DNA from: Pedobacter sp. Bi126
GTDB taxonomy: Bacteria; Bacteroidota; Bacteroidia; Sphingobacteriales; Sphingobacteriaceae
Reading direction: 5' to 3'
NCBI RefSeq assembly: GCF_918698245.1
Contig: NZ_CAKKMS010000003.1
Coordinates: 868,001 to 932,000, forward strand
Length of the DNA: 64,000 nt
Shown here: in pieces, positions 51,218 through 59,628 of the stretch
Numbering within the stretch: position 1 is the stretch's first letter
How the letters are laid out: every line of letters begins with the position of its first letter
Made by a program: the position numbers and the translations under genes
The notes under the pieces: generated by a model
What the model was told of the DNA's origin: nothing
Seen by the model: only the letters and a program-made list of their open reading frames with translations
Database searches by the model: none

Positions 51218-51737
51218 CAGATTAGAAACCTTTGTAAAGGAAAACCGTAAAGCTTTCGATGTAATGGAGCCATCGGCAGGACTTTGGGCAAAGATTGAAC
51301 AAGAATTAGATAACAAGAAGAAAAAAAAGCCGGTAAAGCTGTATTTATGGATGAGTGCAGCAGCAGCTATCGTGGTGGTTTTCGGTTTAGCCTGGTTATA
51401 CGTAGGAAAATTACAAAACAAAGATTTAGAAATAGCCGACGTTAGTGCTTCATATGCCAAAAAAGAAGTCCACTTCGCAGGTTTGATTACCGAAAAAAAA
51501 GATAGTTTGGCCATTTTCGCTTCTGCGAATCCAGAGTTGTATAAAAAATTTACGGCCGATCTGAAAAAGCTTGATGAAGATTACGAAAGATTAAAAGCAG
51601 AGCTGCCAACCTCGCCCAACCAAACTTTTGTGGTAAAGGCCATGGTTAAAAACCGCGAAATACAACTGCAGTTATTAAAACAACAATTATTAATTATTAA
51701 CCAGGTTGACGATTACAAAAGGGTTAACCAGATTTAA
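51210..51737 (+). CDS. Probable anti-sigma factor
   Basis: A 175-residue membrane protein. About 45 cytoplasmic residues (NRLETFVKENRKAFDVMEP, GLWAKIEQEL) are followed by a lysine-rich stretch and one transmembrane segment (LWMSAAAAIVVVFGLAWLYV), then about 110 periplasmic residues of coiled-coil character. This is the topology of an ECF anti-sigma factor. The family was not identified by name, and no zinc-binding HxxxCxxC motif is seen. Overlap with the sigma gene supports the assignment. Confidence 0.7.
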   Translation: MNNRLETFVKENRKAFDVMEPSAGLWAKIEQELDNKKKKKPVKLYLWMSAAAAIVVVFGLAWLYVGKLQNKDLEIADVSASYAKKEVHFAGLITEKKDSLAIFASANPELYKKFTADLKKLDEDYERLKAELPTSPNQTFVVKAMVKNREIQLQLLKQQLLIINQVDDYKRVNQI

Positions 51738-51897
51738 TTTAGGAGAAATTAACGCCTAAAAGCACAATAAATAGTAGTCAATCGGTCTTGATACCTGATT
51801 CAACATACTTTATACAAATTAGGGAACGCTCACCACATTAAATTGCTTATTGCCGGCCGGCAGGTTTTGAGCTATTAAATGTTTAACAATTAACAAC

Positions 51898-53187
51898 ATG
51901 AAAACAATAAAAATATTTTTAGCCTTTATGGCTTTAATCGCCGTAAAAACCAATGCGCAAGAAGTTGCGGTAAATAGTCCATCAGAGCAGGTAATTGTCG
52001 AAAGTGCAGCGAAATCTTCAACACTGGCGATGGTCGTAAATCACGTAAAACACAATCAAACAGGAAGTGATGCCGAACGTTCTAAATCTTTTAGCAAGAG
52101 TTTTAGTGTAGATAATAACGACAAAATTAATTTAAACAATCAATATGGATCGATGACCATTAAAACCTGGGATAAAAAAGAAGTACGTGTTGATGTAGAT
52201 ATTAAAGCTTATAGCAGTTCGGATAATGATGCGCAAAAACTGATTGATGGGATAAGTATTGATGCGAATAAAAACGGTGATGTAGTTACTTTCAGAACGA
52301 ACATGGGCGATAGAAACGGACGTTATGGCCGTGGGATGAAAAATGGAGTAACCACCTGGCGGAGGGAAGTGAAAGTAAATTACGTGGTGTATATGCCAGC
52401 AGTAAACCCATTAACGGTTTCACAAGAATATGGCAACGTAGAATTGGGTAATTTTTCTGGTCCAACTTCTTTAAAGGTAGAATATGGCAATCTGGTTGCT
52501 GGCAATTTAAGCAATGTAAATAACTACATCAATGTTCAATATGGTAAATGCGATATCCAGGATCTGAATGCTGCAGTGGTAAAACATGAATATAATGGCC
52601 CGGTAACCATTGGGGCTGTGGGTACTTTACAACTTGATGCCGAGTATGTTGCGGTAAACATCAATACCATCAGGAGATCAGCCGATATTAAGGTAGAATA
52701 TGGTAAAGGTTTAACCATCGGCACTATTGGCGGCAATCTACTTTTAAATGCAGAATATGCCAAAGTAAACATCAATACGGTTAAAGGTAATACGGTTGTT
52801 AAACAGGCTTATGGTGATTTAAATATTGCATCAGCTGGTAAAATTGCAGTAAATGCAGAATATTCCAACGTTACTTTGGGTGCGTTAAATGGTGATGCCA
52901 ACATCAACATGGATTACAACCGCCTTAGCGTAAACGAAATTACTCCAGCTTGTAAAAACTTCAGCTTTGGTGGTGAATATGTAAGCGTTGGATTGGGCTT
53001 TGCCGACCGTTATAATGCCAATTTTAATGTTTCTACTTCGTATGCCGGCTTTAAATATGGCTCAAATGTAACATCAAACCTGGTAAGTAAAGATGATGAA
53101 ACCAAAAAATATGCTGGTAAAATTGGTAGTGGCGGTGCTGCAAACGTTTCCATTAAAACAGAATACGGTTCGGTTACCTTTAAATAA
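51898..53187 (+). CDS. Secreted DUF4097-like beta-helix/adhesin-type protein
   Basis: A 429-residue exported protein. The signal peptide is MKTIKIFLAFMALIAVKTNAQ. The mature part consists of repeated strand units, each with a Y-G-N/S-V core: INLNNQYGSMTIKTWDK, SQEYGNVELGNF, VEYGNLVAGNLS, AEYVAVNINTI, VEYGKGLTIG and others. This fits the DUF4097 / adhesin-like right-handed beta-helix. It follows the sigma/anti-sigma pair and may be its target. The function is not known. Confidence 0.75.
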   Translation: MKTIKIFLAFMALIAVKTNAQEVAVNSPSEQVIVESAAKSSTLAMVVNHVKHNQTGSDAERSKSFSKSFSVDNNDKINLNNQYGSMTIKTWDKKEVRVDVDIKAYSSSDNDAQKLIDGISIDANKNGDVVTFRTNMGDRNGRYGRGMKNGVTTWRREVKVNYVVYMPAVNPLTVSQEYGNVELGNFSGPTSLKVEYGNLVAGNLSNVNNYINVQYGKCDIQDLNAAVVKHEYNGPVTIGAVGTLQLDAEYVAVNINTIRRSADIKVEYGKGLTIGTIGGNLLLNAEYAKVNINTVKGNTVVKQAYGDLNIASAGKIAVNAEYSNVTLGALNGDANINMDYNRLSVNEITPACKNFSFGGEYVSVGLGFADRYNANFNVSTSYAGFKYGSNVTSNLVSKDDETKKYAGKIGSGGAANVSIKTEYGSVTFK

Positions 53188-53212
53188 GATTTTCTAAACC
53201 AAACAAATCTTG

Positions 53213-53242
53213 AAGTCCTGCCATATTGGTAGGACTTTTTTT
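53213..53242 (+). terminator. Terminator after the DUF4097-like gene
   Basis: AAGTCCTGCC (53213-53222) pairs with GGTAGGACTT (53228-53237), one G-T wobble, followed by TTTTTTTATATTT. The TlpA gene starts only 14 bases beyond, so it must have its own promoter or rely on read-through. Confidence 0.8.
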
Positions 53243-53255
53243 ATATTTAGCGCTG

Positions 53256-53798
53256 ATGAAAATTTACCTTATTCTACTGATCTCTTTTTTTTCTTTCACA
53301 ACATTAGCTCAAGATGCTCCTGTTAAATGGGCTACGCAGGAAACTTTCTTCGAAGATTTAATAGGTAAAAATTTACCTCCCTTTAACGGTTTAACCATCA
53401 ATAAAAAACAACTTTCCAATACCGATTTAAAAAACGAGGTAGTGGTAATTAACTTTTGGTTCGAAAAATGCCCGCCTTGTATAGCCGAAATGCCAGAATT
53501 AAATAATCTGGTGGCTAAATATGGCAAAAAAGCTGTAAGGTTTATCGGGATTACCCATGATAGCCCCGCCAGTGCCAGGCGATTTCAGAAACGGAACGGT
53601 TACAAATATGAAATTGTATCATTAAGCAAAGATGAGATCCGAAAACTGAATATTAATCACGGCTTTCCTTCAAATATTTTGGTGGGAAAAGATGGAAAGA
53701 TTATTTATGCTACTGCTAATATTTCCTTTTCTGACCCACAGTTTAAAGCAAAATCGGTACTTTTTGAGGAGAAGTTAAAATTTGCATTAAACAATTAG
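53256..53798 (+). CDS. TlpA-like periplasmic thioredoxin-fold protein
   Basis: A 180-residue exported thiol-disulfide protein. The signal peptide MKIYLILLISFFSFTTLAQ is followed by FWFEKCPPCIAEMPEL, the CxxC active site being Cys72-Pro-Pro-Cys75. IGITHDSPASARRFQKRNGY and NHGFPSNILVGKDGKI (cis-Pro loop) are typical of the TlpA/ResA/AhpC-TSA type. It probably keeps secreted proteins reduced in the periplasm. ATG at 53256 is used because the longer frame starts with TTG inside a terminator. Confidence 0.92.
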   Translation: MKIYLILLISFFSFTTLAQDAPVKWATQETFFEDLIGKNLPPFNGLTINKKQLSNTDLKNEVVVINFWFEKCPPCIAEMPELNNLVAKYGKKAVRFIGITHDSPASARRFQKRNGYKYEIVSLSKDEIRKLNINHGFPSNILVGKDGKIIYATANISFSDPQFKAKSVLFEEKLKFALNN

Positions 53799-53855
53799 TC
53801 AGAATATGTAAGGTTACAAATCGTGGGTTGAAGGGAGTGCAATATTCTAGAGCGG

Positions 53856-53949
53856 TCGTCATCTCGACTGAAGTGCAACGGAATGGAGAGATCTTTGCCC
53901 TCTTCGATATAAAAGTTCAAAGATTTCTCCACTACGGTCGAAATGACGG
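53856..53949. repeat. Interspersed inverted repeat, family S (copy 2)
   Basis: CGTCATCTCGAC on the left and GATTTCTCCACTACGGTCGAAATGACG on the right match copy 1 at 261-384, while the interior differs. It lies after the TlpA gene, between convergent genes. Confidence 0.75.
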
Positions 53950-53971
53950 ATTCCCTCAAGCTGTTAACAGC

Positions 53972-54862
53972 TTAGAGCACATATTCGTCATTAATCGGCT
54001 TAACTGGTTCCGGGATCTCGTCTTCTTCGAGCATCTGCAATAGATTAATCTCTATCGTTCTCGTAATCTGGTTAAGCGGAACACCTGCTGAATTGTTCTC
54101 GAAAGGATTAACCAGGCTCATTCCATTAATCTGTGTAGATACAAATACGAAACCTATTAACCAACCCAAAAATATGGCTGCAGGCCCTGCATCCTGACTG
54201 ATTACCAAAGTAAATGTTACCACAAATAACCAGATAAATACTTTAGTAAGGTAGGAATAGGTAGTAGGAAATATGGTGTTTTTAATGCGTTCACTCATGC
54301 CCATAGAATCGGAAAATCGTGTAAGCATCTCATTGATCTCAATAAAACGGAAACCATCAATGGCATTGGCTTTTGATAATTTCTGTAAATCTCTTGATTG
54401 TATATTTAAAAGCGCATTATGCACATTGTTATGTTTTTTTATTTCATTTAAATCAGCTTCGGATAAATATTTGGTGTAAATTTCGTCTACCGTTCCCCTC
54501 AAACTTGCCTTTAAAGCATATAAAAACGCAATGTGCCTGCAAATCATCCGTTTTACGCTTTTCTCATCCTCATCAACATAATTAATCAATGCCCTTGCAA
54601 AAGAGCGGGAATCGTTTACCAAAGCACCCCATATTTTTCGGGCTTCCCACCACCTATCGTAAGCCTGGTTGTTGTTAAAACCGATAAAAAAGGCGATAGC
54701 AGTACCTAAAACCGTTGGAATAATGGATGGAATGGAAAAATGATGCGCAATTAAATACTCGCGTACAAAGTAAGCCGCAGTGCAGGAGGCAATCATGATC
54801 AGATCAACGTGCCACGTATTTCTTAAAATTCTACTTAACCTGATGTTTTGTATTAAAAGCAT
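53972..54862 (-). CDS. Bestrophin family membrane protein
   Basis: A 296-residue inner membrane protein of the bestrophin (YneE) family. Family signatures are PSIIPTVLGTAIAFFIGFNNNQAYDRWWEARKIWG (quoted in part: FFIGFNNNQAYDRWWEARK), FARALINY and NPFENNSAGVPL. Four or so membrane segments are visible. Bacterial bestrophins are ion channels of debated ion specificity. It is divergent from the MFS transporter gene, 150 bases away. Confidence 0.93.
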   Translation of the reverse strand: MLLIQNIRLSRILRNTWHVDLIMIASCTAAYFVREYLIAHHFSIPSIIPTVLGTAIAFFIGFNNNQAYDRWWEARKIWGALVNDSRSFARALINYVDEDEKSVKRMICRHIAFLYALKASLRGTVDEIYTKYLSEADLNEIKKHNNVHNALLNIQSRDLQKLSKANAIDGFRFIEINEMLTRFSDSMGMSERIKNTIFPTTYSYLTKVFIWLFVVTFTLVISQDAGPAAIFLGWLIGFVFVSTQINGMSLVNPFENNSAGVPLNQITRTIEINLLQMLEEDEIPEPVKPINDEYVL

Positions 54863-55013
54863 ATAATCTGAATGGGAAATAAATTCGTTACGGATGAAAA
54901 TACAAAACTAAAGCCAAAATGTTTGGCAATGTAACAAATTAAATGACAGACAGTACAGGTTGCCGATTGTCATGCAAATGTTTATCTTGGGAAACCAAAT
55001 ATTCTTATTTCTT

Positions 55014-56537
55014 ATGAGCGACACTTTACCCAAGAACAATATTTTTAAAGTAATCGGCGCATCTTCTTTAGGTACGCTGATTGAATGGTACGATTTTTAC
55101 ATTTTTGGTAGCCTTGCAGTTATCATTGGCCATCAATTGTTTCCAGAAGATGCAGGGGCATCTGCCCTGATCAACACTTTGGCAATTTTCGCGGCAGGCT
55201 TTATCGTTCGTCCCTTTGGCGCATTGGTTTTTGGCAGGCTTGGCGATTTAATCGGCAGAAAATATACTTTTTTGCTCACGTTGGTGCTGATGGGTGGGTC
55301 GACATTTTTTATCGGCTTAATCCCATCCTACAAAAGCATTGGTTATGCCGCACCAATTTTGGTTTTAATACTAAGGCTGATTCAGGGATTAGCCCTTGGC
55401 GGAGAGTATGGTGGAGCTGCAACTTACGTTGCAGAACACGCACCTAAAGATAAACGGGGCTTTTTTACCAGCTGGATTCAAACTACAGCAACCTTAGGAC
55501 TGTTCCTTTCATTAGGGATTATCGTAATCACGAAAAACATTTTAGGTGCCGAAACTTTTGGCGATTGGGGCTGGAGAATTCCTTTCCTGCTATCCATTGT
55601 GCTTGTTGTGGTGTCGATTTATATTCGCATGAAAATGCACGAATCGCCAATGTTTTCTAAATTGAAAGCTGAAGGAAATATTTCAAAAAACCCTTTAAAA
55701 GAAAGTTTTAACAACAAAGCGAATTTTAAAATGGTACTGCTGGCTTTATTTGGTGCTACCATGGGACAAGGGGTAATCTGGTATACAGGTCAATTTTATG
55801 CACAATCATTTTTAGAGAATACCTGTAGATTAGATTTTAACGACTCGAGGTATATTTTACTTTGGGGAATCGCTTTTGCCACGCCATTCTTTGTGGTTTT
55901 TGGTGCCTGGAGTGATAAGGTTGGCCGGAAATGGATTATGCTGAGCGGTATGCTTTTGGGTATTCTTTTCTATCGCCCAATCTATCAAATGTTTTTAGAT
56001 GATACCGACTATACAAAAATTGAACAGACTGATATTTTATCTGCCAGCCCAGCTCCGGTAACTTCTGTTTTAATTGCGAACTCAACTGATAGCTTGCGAA
56101 CGGTTTCTACTAAAATAATGCTTAAAAATGGTGCATCCTTTAATAAGGTGCAAACCGATACGGTTTCTGCAACCAAAGGGATTCTCTTAGGTAAAGAAGT
56201 AATAAAAGATAAAGTTTTGCCTACGCCAATATTCTGGAAATTTGTCGGTTTAATCTTCTTCCAGATTTTGCTGGTAACGATGGTTTATGGGCCAATTGCG
56301 GCTTTCCTTGTCGAGCTATTCCCTACTAAAATCAGGTACACCTCTATGTCGCTGCCTTATCATATCGGCAACGGTGTTTTTGGAGGGCTTGTGCCATTTA
56401 TAGCAACACTAATTGCAAGCTTTTCAGGTTCTACGCCATTATCAGGTCTATGGTATCCGATAGGTATAGCAGCATTGAGCCTGGTTATTGGCACAATTTA
56501 TTTATCGAATAAAAGAGACGAAAATATTAACGACTAG
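55014..56537 (+). CDS. MFS transporter (metabolite:H+ symporter type)
   Basis: A 507-residue inner membrane transporter. About 12 hydrophobic segments are visible. The motif GTLIEWYDFYIFGSLA near the N-terminus and RPFGALVFGRLGDLIGRKYTF, plus RLIQGLALGGEYGGAATYVAEHAP (quoted in part: RLIQGLALGGEYGGA), are those of the MHS branch of the major facilitator superfamily, which carries sugar acids or osmolytes. An extra loop of about 100 residues lies before the last segments. ATG at 55014 (MSDTLPKN) is chosen. The small gene at 56549 follows after 11 bases. Confidence 0.92.
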   Translation: MSDTLPKNNIFKVIGASSLGTLIEWYDFYIFGSLAVIIGHQLFPEDAGASALINTLAIFAAGFIVRPFGALVFGRLGDLIGRKYTFLLTLVLMGGSTFFIGLIPSYKSIGYAAPILVLILRLIQGLALGGEYGGAATYVAEHAPKDKRGFFTSWIQTTATLGLFLSLGIIVITKNILGAETFGDWGWRIPFLLSIVLVVVSIYIRMKMHESPMFSKLKAEGNISKNPLKESFNNKANFKMVLLALFGATMGQGVIWYTGQFYAQSFLENTCRLDFNDSRYILLWGIAFATPFFVVFGAWSDKVGRKWIMLSGMLLGILFYRPIYQMFLDDTDYTKIEQTDILSASPAPVTSVLIANSTDSLRTVSTKIMLKNGASFNKVQTDTVSATKGILLGKEVIKDKVLPTPIFWKFVGLIFFQILLVTMVYGPIAAFLVELFPTKIRYTSMSLPYHIGNGVFGGLVPFIATLIASFSGSTPLSGLWYPIGIAALSLVIGTIYLSNKRDENIND

Positions 56538-56548
56538 ATACGAAGAAG

Positions 56549-56800
56549 ATGAATACGTTAAAGAAATTTTTAGGCTTGGTTTGGATGGTTTTAGGGCCAT
56601 TAACAATGACATTTTTGTTTATCCAGGCAATAGACAAAGTGGGCTTGACCCATTCGGATATCGAACGTACCAATACCATTCTGCAATGGGCAATTATCCT
56701 GTTTATTTTCCTCCCGATCAGTTTGGGATTGATGATATTTGGCTTTTATGCCTGGAAGGGAGAGTATGATCGCTTGCCGGAAAGTTCGGAGGAATTGTAA
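56549..56800 (+). CDS. Small membrane protein linked to the MFS transporter
   Basis: An 83-residue protein with two membrane segments, LVWMVLGPLTMTFLFIQAI and ILQWAIILFIFLPISLGLMIFG, followed by a charged tail (EYDRLPESSEEL). It resembles the DUF6814 family, from memory. The close spacing behind the MFS gene makes an accessory role likely, as with other small partner proteins of transporters, but that is inference. Confidence 0.65.
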   Translation: MNTLKKFLGLVWMVLGPLTMTFLFIQAIDKVGLTHSDIERTNTILQWAIILFIFLPISLGLMIFGFYAWKGEYDRLPESSEEL

Positions 56801-56831
56801 TTTATATACGCTGTTCGTTAATATCTTTTCC

Positions 56832-57623
56832 TTAATTGGTCTTGCGGTTGATGTTTTTTAATTCATTATAAACCAACTGCGCAACTGCTTTGGCTCCTCC
56901 TGGCTGGAAGTGCGTATTATCTTTTTGTCCTTTTGGATAAGCCTCATATTTGGCTGAGTCTAAATTCATAAAGTAATGTTTGCTTACAAATTCATTGCCT
57001 TTTGTTGTGAAAAAACTCGCTGAAAGTGAGGTTAGATCTATAACGGGTGTATTTAACTCTTTGGCCACATCTTTCACTGCTTGTGGATATTCGCCATGTG
57101 CACTACCCAGTTTACCATCTTTCCAGGGGTAATTGCGGGTAACCGGTGTGATCAGGATCGGTAAAGCACCTTTTGCTCTTGTTTCTTTCACGTACATCCT
57201 TAAAAAATCTTTATAGCCCGGAATATCAACATAACGTTCAGGTTTATCTTTAGCGGCATCATTATGCCCAAACTGGATCAACACCAGGTCGTTCTTTTCC
57301 AGGGTTGATAAAACTTCTTTCCACCTTCCCTCTTCAAAAAAACTTCTGGTACTTCTTCCCCCTTTTGCTTTATCAATAACCAAAGCGCTGTCGCTTTTAA
57401 TTAGTCTGTTTAATTTTTTTAAACTGTCTTTTTTTAAGAATTGCTGAAAAACCTGCCCCCAGCCTGTAATGGGATACTTTTTCTGCAGATAACCTTCATC
57501 TAGGGTATAATCTGCCACGGTAGAATCGCCGATTAAATAAACCTTAACAGGTTTGGGTTTTACAATGAAAGACATTAAGAAAACGGTGCCAAGAGCTGCG
57601 ATAAGGTATTTATGTTTTTTCAT
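56832..57623 (-). CDS. SGNH-hydrolase rhamnogalacturonan acetylesterase
   Basis: A 263-residue exported esterase of the SGNH/GDSL type, probably carbohydrate esterase family 12. Blocks I to V are recognisable: IGDSTVADY (Ser), WGQVFQQF (Gly), LIQFGHNDA (Asn) and DNTHFQPGG (Asp, His). The signal sequence is MKKHKYLIAALGTVFLMSF. It removes acetyl groups from rhamnogalacturonan. It is downstream of the GH43 gene on the same strand, 4 bases apart, so the two form an operon. Confidence 0.85.
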   Translation of the reverse strand: MKKHKYLIAALGTVFLMSFIVKPKPVKVYLIGDSTVADYTLDEGYLQKKYPITGWGQVFQQFLKKDSLKKLNRLIKSDSALVIDKAKGGRSTRSFFEEGRWKEVLSTLEKNDLVLIQFGHNDAAKDKPERYVDIPGYKDFLRMYVKETRAKGALPILITPVTRNYPWKDGKLGSAHGEYPQAVKDVAKELNTPVIDLTSLSASFFTTKGNEFVSKHYFMNLDSAKYEAYPKGQKDNTHFQPGGAKAVAQLVYNELKNINRKTN

Positions 57624-57627
57624 CTTG

Positions 57628-59268
57628 TTATTTTAATGCTTGTACACGGAACCAATCGTATTCGGCAATTCCTGAATCATTGGTTTGGGTATCTCTGGCG
57701 GCAAATATTCCCATTTTTGCGCCGATCCATTGGCCCGCCGTGGCCTGGAACTCATCTCCTACATCCGTAAAACGGGTTCCATCTTCACTGTAACTAAACC
57801 GGCATTTTGCACCATTAGTAACTTTAACCCTGAAATATACCAAGCCCGATTTTAGTTTGGTAATTTCCTTTTCATTTTCGGCTTTTCCCTTGTCGGCACT
57901 TTGACAAACACCGTATATAAGATATAATCCGTCTTTTTTGCTTTTAATGCTAATCTGCGCATAACTTCTCCCCATTACTACCAAACCTGTTTTTTCGTTT
58001 TCCAATTTTGGGTTAGGTTTAAATAAGAGTTTTGTTGTTGCCATAAATTCATCAGCAGGAAATTTCTGCATCAACAGGTTCGGAACATCCCAAAGGTTTT
58101 TGGCATCATCAGGAATTTTCGAAGTATATAACTTTAATAAACCACTGCCTGCATCAGTAAATAACCAGGTTGGTTGCGGATTGGCCTGCCATTGCCATTG
58201 TAGGCCTAGTTTTGGTGTGGTAAATTCATCACTTTCTTCAGGTGTTTCAACCGGATAAACCTTGCCCACATTTGGTTTTTTATAGGTGATAACCGGTTCG
58301 CCTTTGCCGTCGCCATCTGCGTCAAGCCCGATAACAGGCCAGTTATTGATCCATTTCATAGGCTGCAGGTGAACAACGCGACCATAAGCATCTTTATCCT
58401 GAAAATGAAGAAACCAATCTTCGCCTGTTTGCGTATTTACCCAGGCGCCCTGATGAGGACCATTTACCGAAGATTTCCCTTGATCTATGGCTACTTTCCT
58501 TTCATATGGGCCGAAGATGTTTTTACTTCTCAAAATTAATTGCCAGCCTGTAGAAACGCCCCCTGCTGGTGCGAACAAATAATAATAGCCGTTGCGTTTA
58601 TAAACTTTTGGACCCTCAATGGTAGGGTCGAGTTCGTGGCCATCGTATACAATTCTGCCGGTTTCTGTAGCTGCTGATCCGTCGCTGCTTAATGGCATAA
58701 TGGCCAAAACACTTTTTATGCCCGCACGGCTGCCTGCGTAGGCGTAAGCGAGGTAGGCCTTGCCATCTTCATCCCAAAACGGACAGGGATCAATCAATCC
58801 TTTACCTGCGGCGACCAATTTTGGCACAGACCAGGCGCCGGTTATGGTTTTAGCTTTGGTTAAATAAATCCCAAAGTCAGGATCAGGATAATAAATATAA
58901 AATTCGCCATTGCGGTAGCGGATGGAAGGTGCCCAAACACCATTGCCATGCTGTGTTTTTTCGAAATGCTCAAATGGAGGCTGGCGTTTTAAGGCATGGC
59001 CGATTATTTTCCAATTCACCAAATCTCTCGAGTGCAGGATCGGCAAGCCCGGGATGGCGTCAAAACTGGAGGCGATCATATAAAAGTCATCTCCCACCCG
59101 GATAGCATCGGGATCAGAATAATCGGCGTTGATAACCGGATTTTTATAGGTTCCGTTACCTAGATCAGAAACCCAAACTTTAGATATGTACCCACTTTTT
59201 GGAGCAGGTTGGGCAAAGGTATTTATGCTAAAGCTCAAAACAAGGATTAAACTAAATAGATGTTTCAT
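57628..59268 (-). CDS. Glycoside hydrolase family 43 protein
   Basis: A 546-residue secreted hydrolase. The signal peptide is MKHLFSLILVLSFSINTFAQ. The five-bladed propeller has the catalytic residues in GTYKNPVINADYSDPDAIRVGDDFYM (Asp base; quoted in part: DYSDPDAIRVGDDFYM), in LIDPCPFWDEDGKAYLAYAY (Asp), and in ELDPTIEGPKVYKRNGYYYLF (Glu acid). A C-terminal beta-sandwich with YFRVKVTNGAKCRFSYSEDG follows. It likely acts on arabinan, galactan or xylan side chains of pectin. It is the first gene of the two-gene operon with the acetylesterase. Confidence 0.88.
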   Translation of the reverse strand: MKHLFSLILVLSFSINTFAQPAPKSGYISKVWVSDLGNGTYKNPVINADYSDPDAIRVGDDFYMIASSFDAIPGLPILHSRDLVNWKIIGHALKRQPPFEHFEKTQHGNGVWAPSIRYRNGEFYIYYPDPDFGIYLTKAKTITGAWSVPKLVAAGKGLIDPCPFWDEDGKAYLAYAYAGSRAGIKSVLAIMPLSSDGSAATETGRIVYDGHELDPTIEGPKVYKRNGYYYLFAPAGGVSTGWQLILRSKNIFGPYERKVAIDQGKSSVNGPHQGAWVNTQTGEDWFLHFQDKDAYGRVVHLQPMKWINNWPVIGLDADGDGKGEPVITYKKPNVGKVYPVETPEESDEFTTPKLGLQWQWQANPQPTWLFTDAGSGLLKLYTSKIPDDAKNLWDVPNLLMQKFPADEFMATTKLLFKPNPKLENEKTGLVVMGRSYAQISIKSKKDGLYLIYGVCQSADKGKAENEKEITKLKSGLVYFRVKVTNGAKCRFSYSEDGTRFTDVGDEFQATAGQWIGAKMGIFAARDTQTNDSGIAEYDWFRVQALK

Positions 59269-59628
59269 TATACAATGATGTTTTTAATATTTGGTCAGTT
59301 ATTTATCTAGCGTTACGTCATTCCCGCACAGGCGGGGATCTTAATGCGGCTTGTGATTGGCATTAAGATTCCCAATCAAGTTGGGAATGACGACGAGTCT
59401 ATTTTATCAAATTAGCCTACTAACAAGGTTAAGTCTTTTTTTATTTTTAGGCAAGTTGTTATTGTGCAATCGTTCCCGACATCGTTTGCAGTGTTTAATC
59501 TTGAAAAAACTTCTTTCTGATGAATATTAATGTTTAAAATTGTTCATCATATATTTTAAAAACACGGCTGCGTTACAAAGTTTATACTTTTACGTGGCCG
59601 ATTTTAATTTAAGTCTAACCAAATTGAT
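59269..59628. other. Divergent intergenic region of the pectin locus
   Basis: This 360-base gap separates the leftward GH43 gene from the rightward pectinesterase. It contains the family R repeat at 59316-59392 and A/T-rich DNA, with TATACTTTTACG at about 59582-59593 as a possible but imperfect -7 element for the pectinesterase. No other feature is seen. Confidence 0.5.
59316..59392. repeat. Interspersed inverted repeat, family R (copy 3)
   Basis: CGTCATTCCCGCACAGGCGGGGAT on the left and ATTCCCAATCAAGTTGGGAATGACG on the right (quoted in part: CGTCATTCCC and GGGAATGACG). The ends are perfectly inverted and the architecture matches copy 2 at 17770-17841. Confidence 0.85.

Noticed and set aside
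56488..56769. A 93-codon frame overlapping the MFS and 56549 genes
   Set aside because: It is in another frame through both genes and its product has no signal or known motif. The 56549 frame has clear membrane segments and the right spacing.
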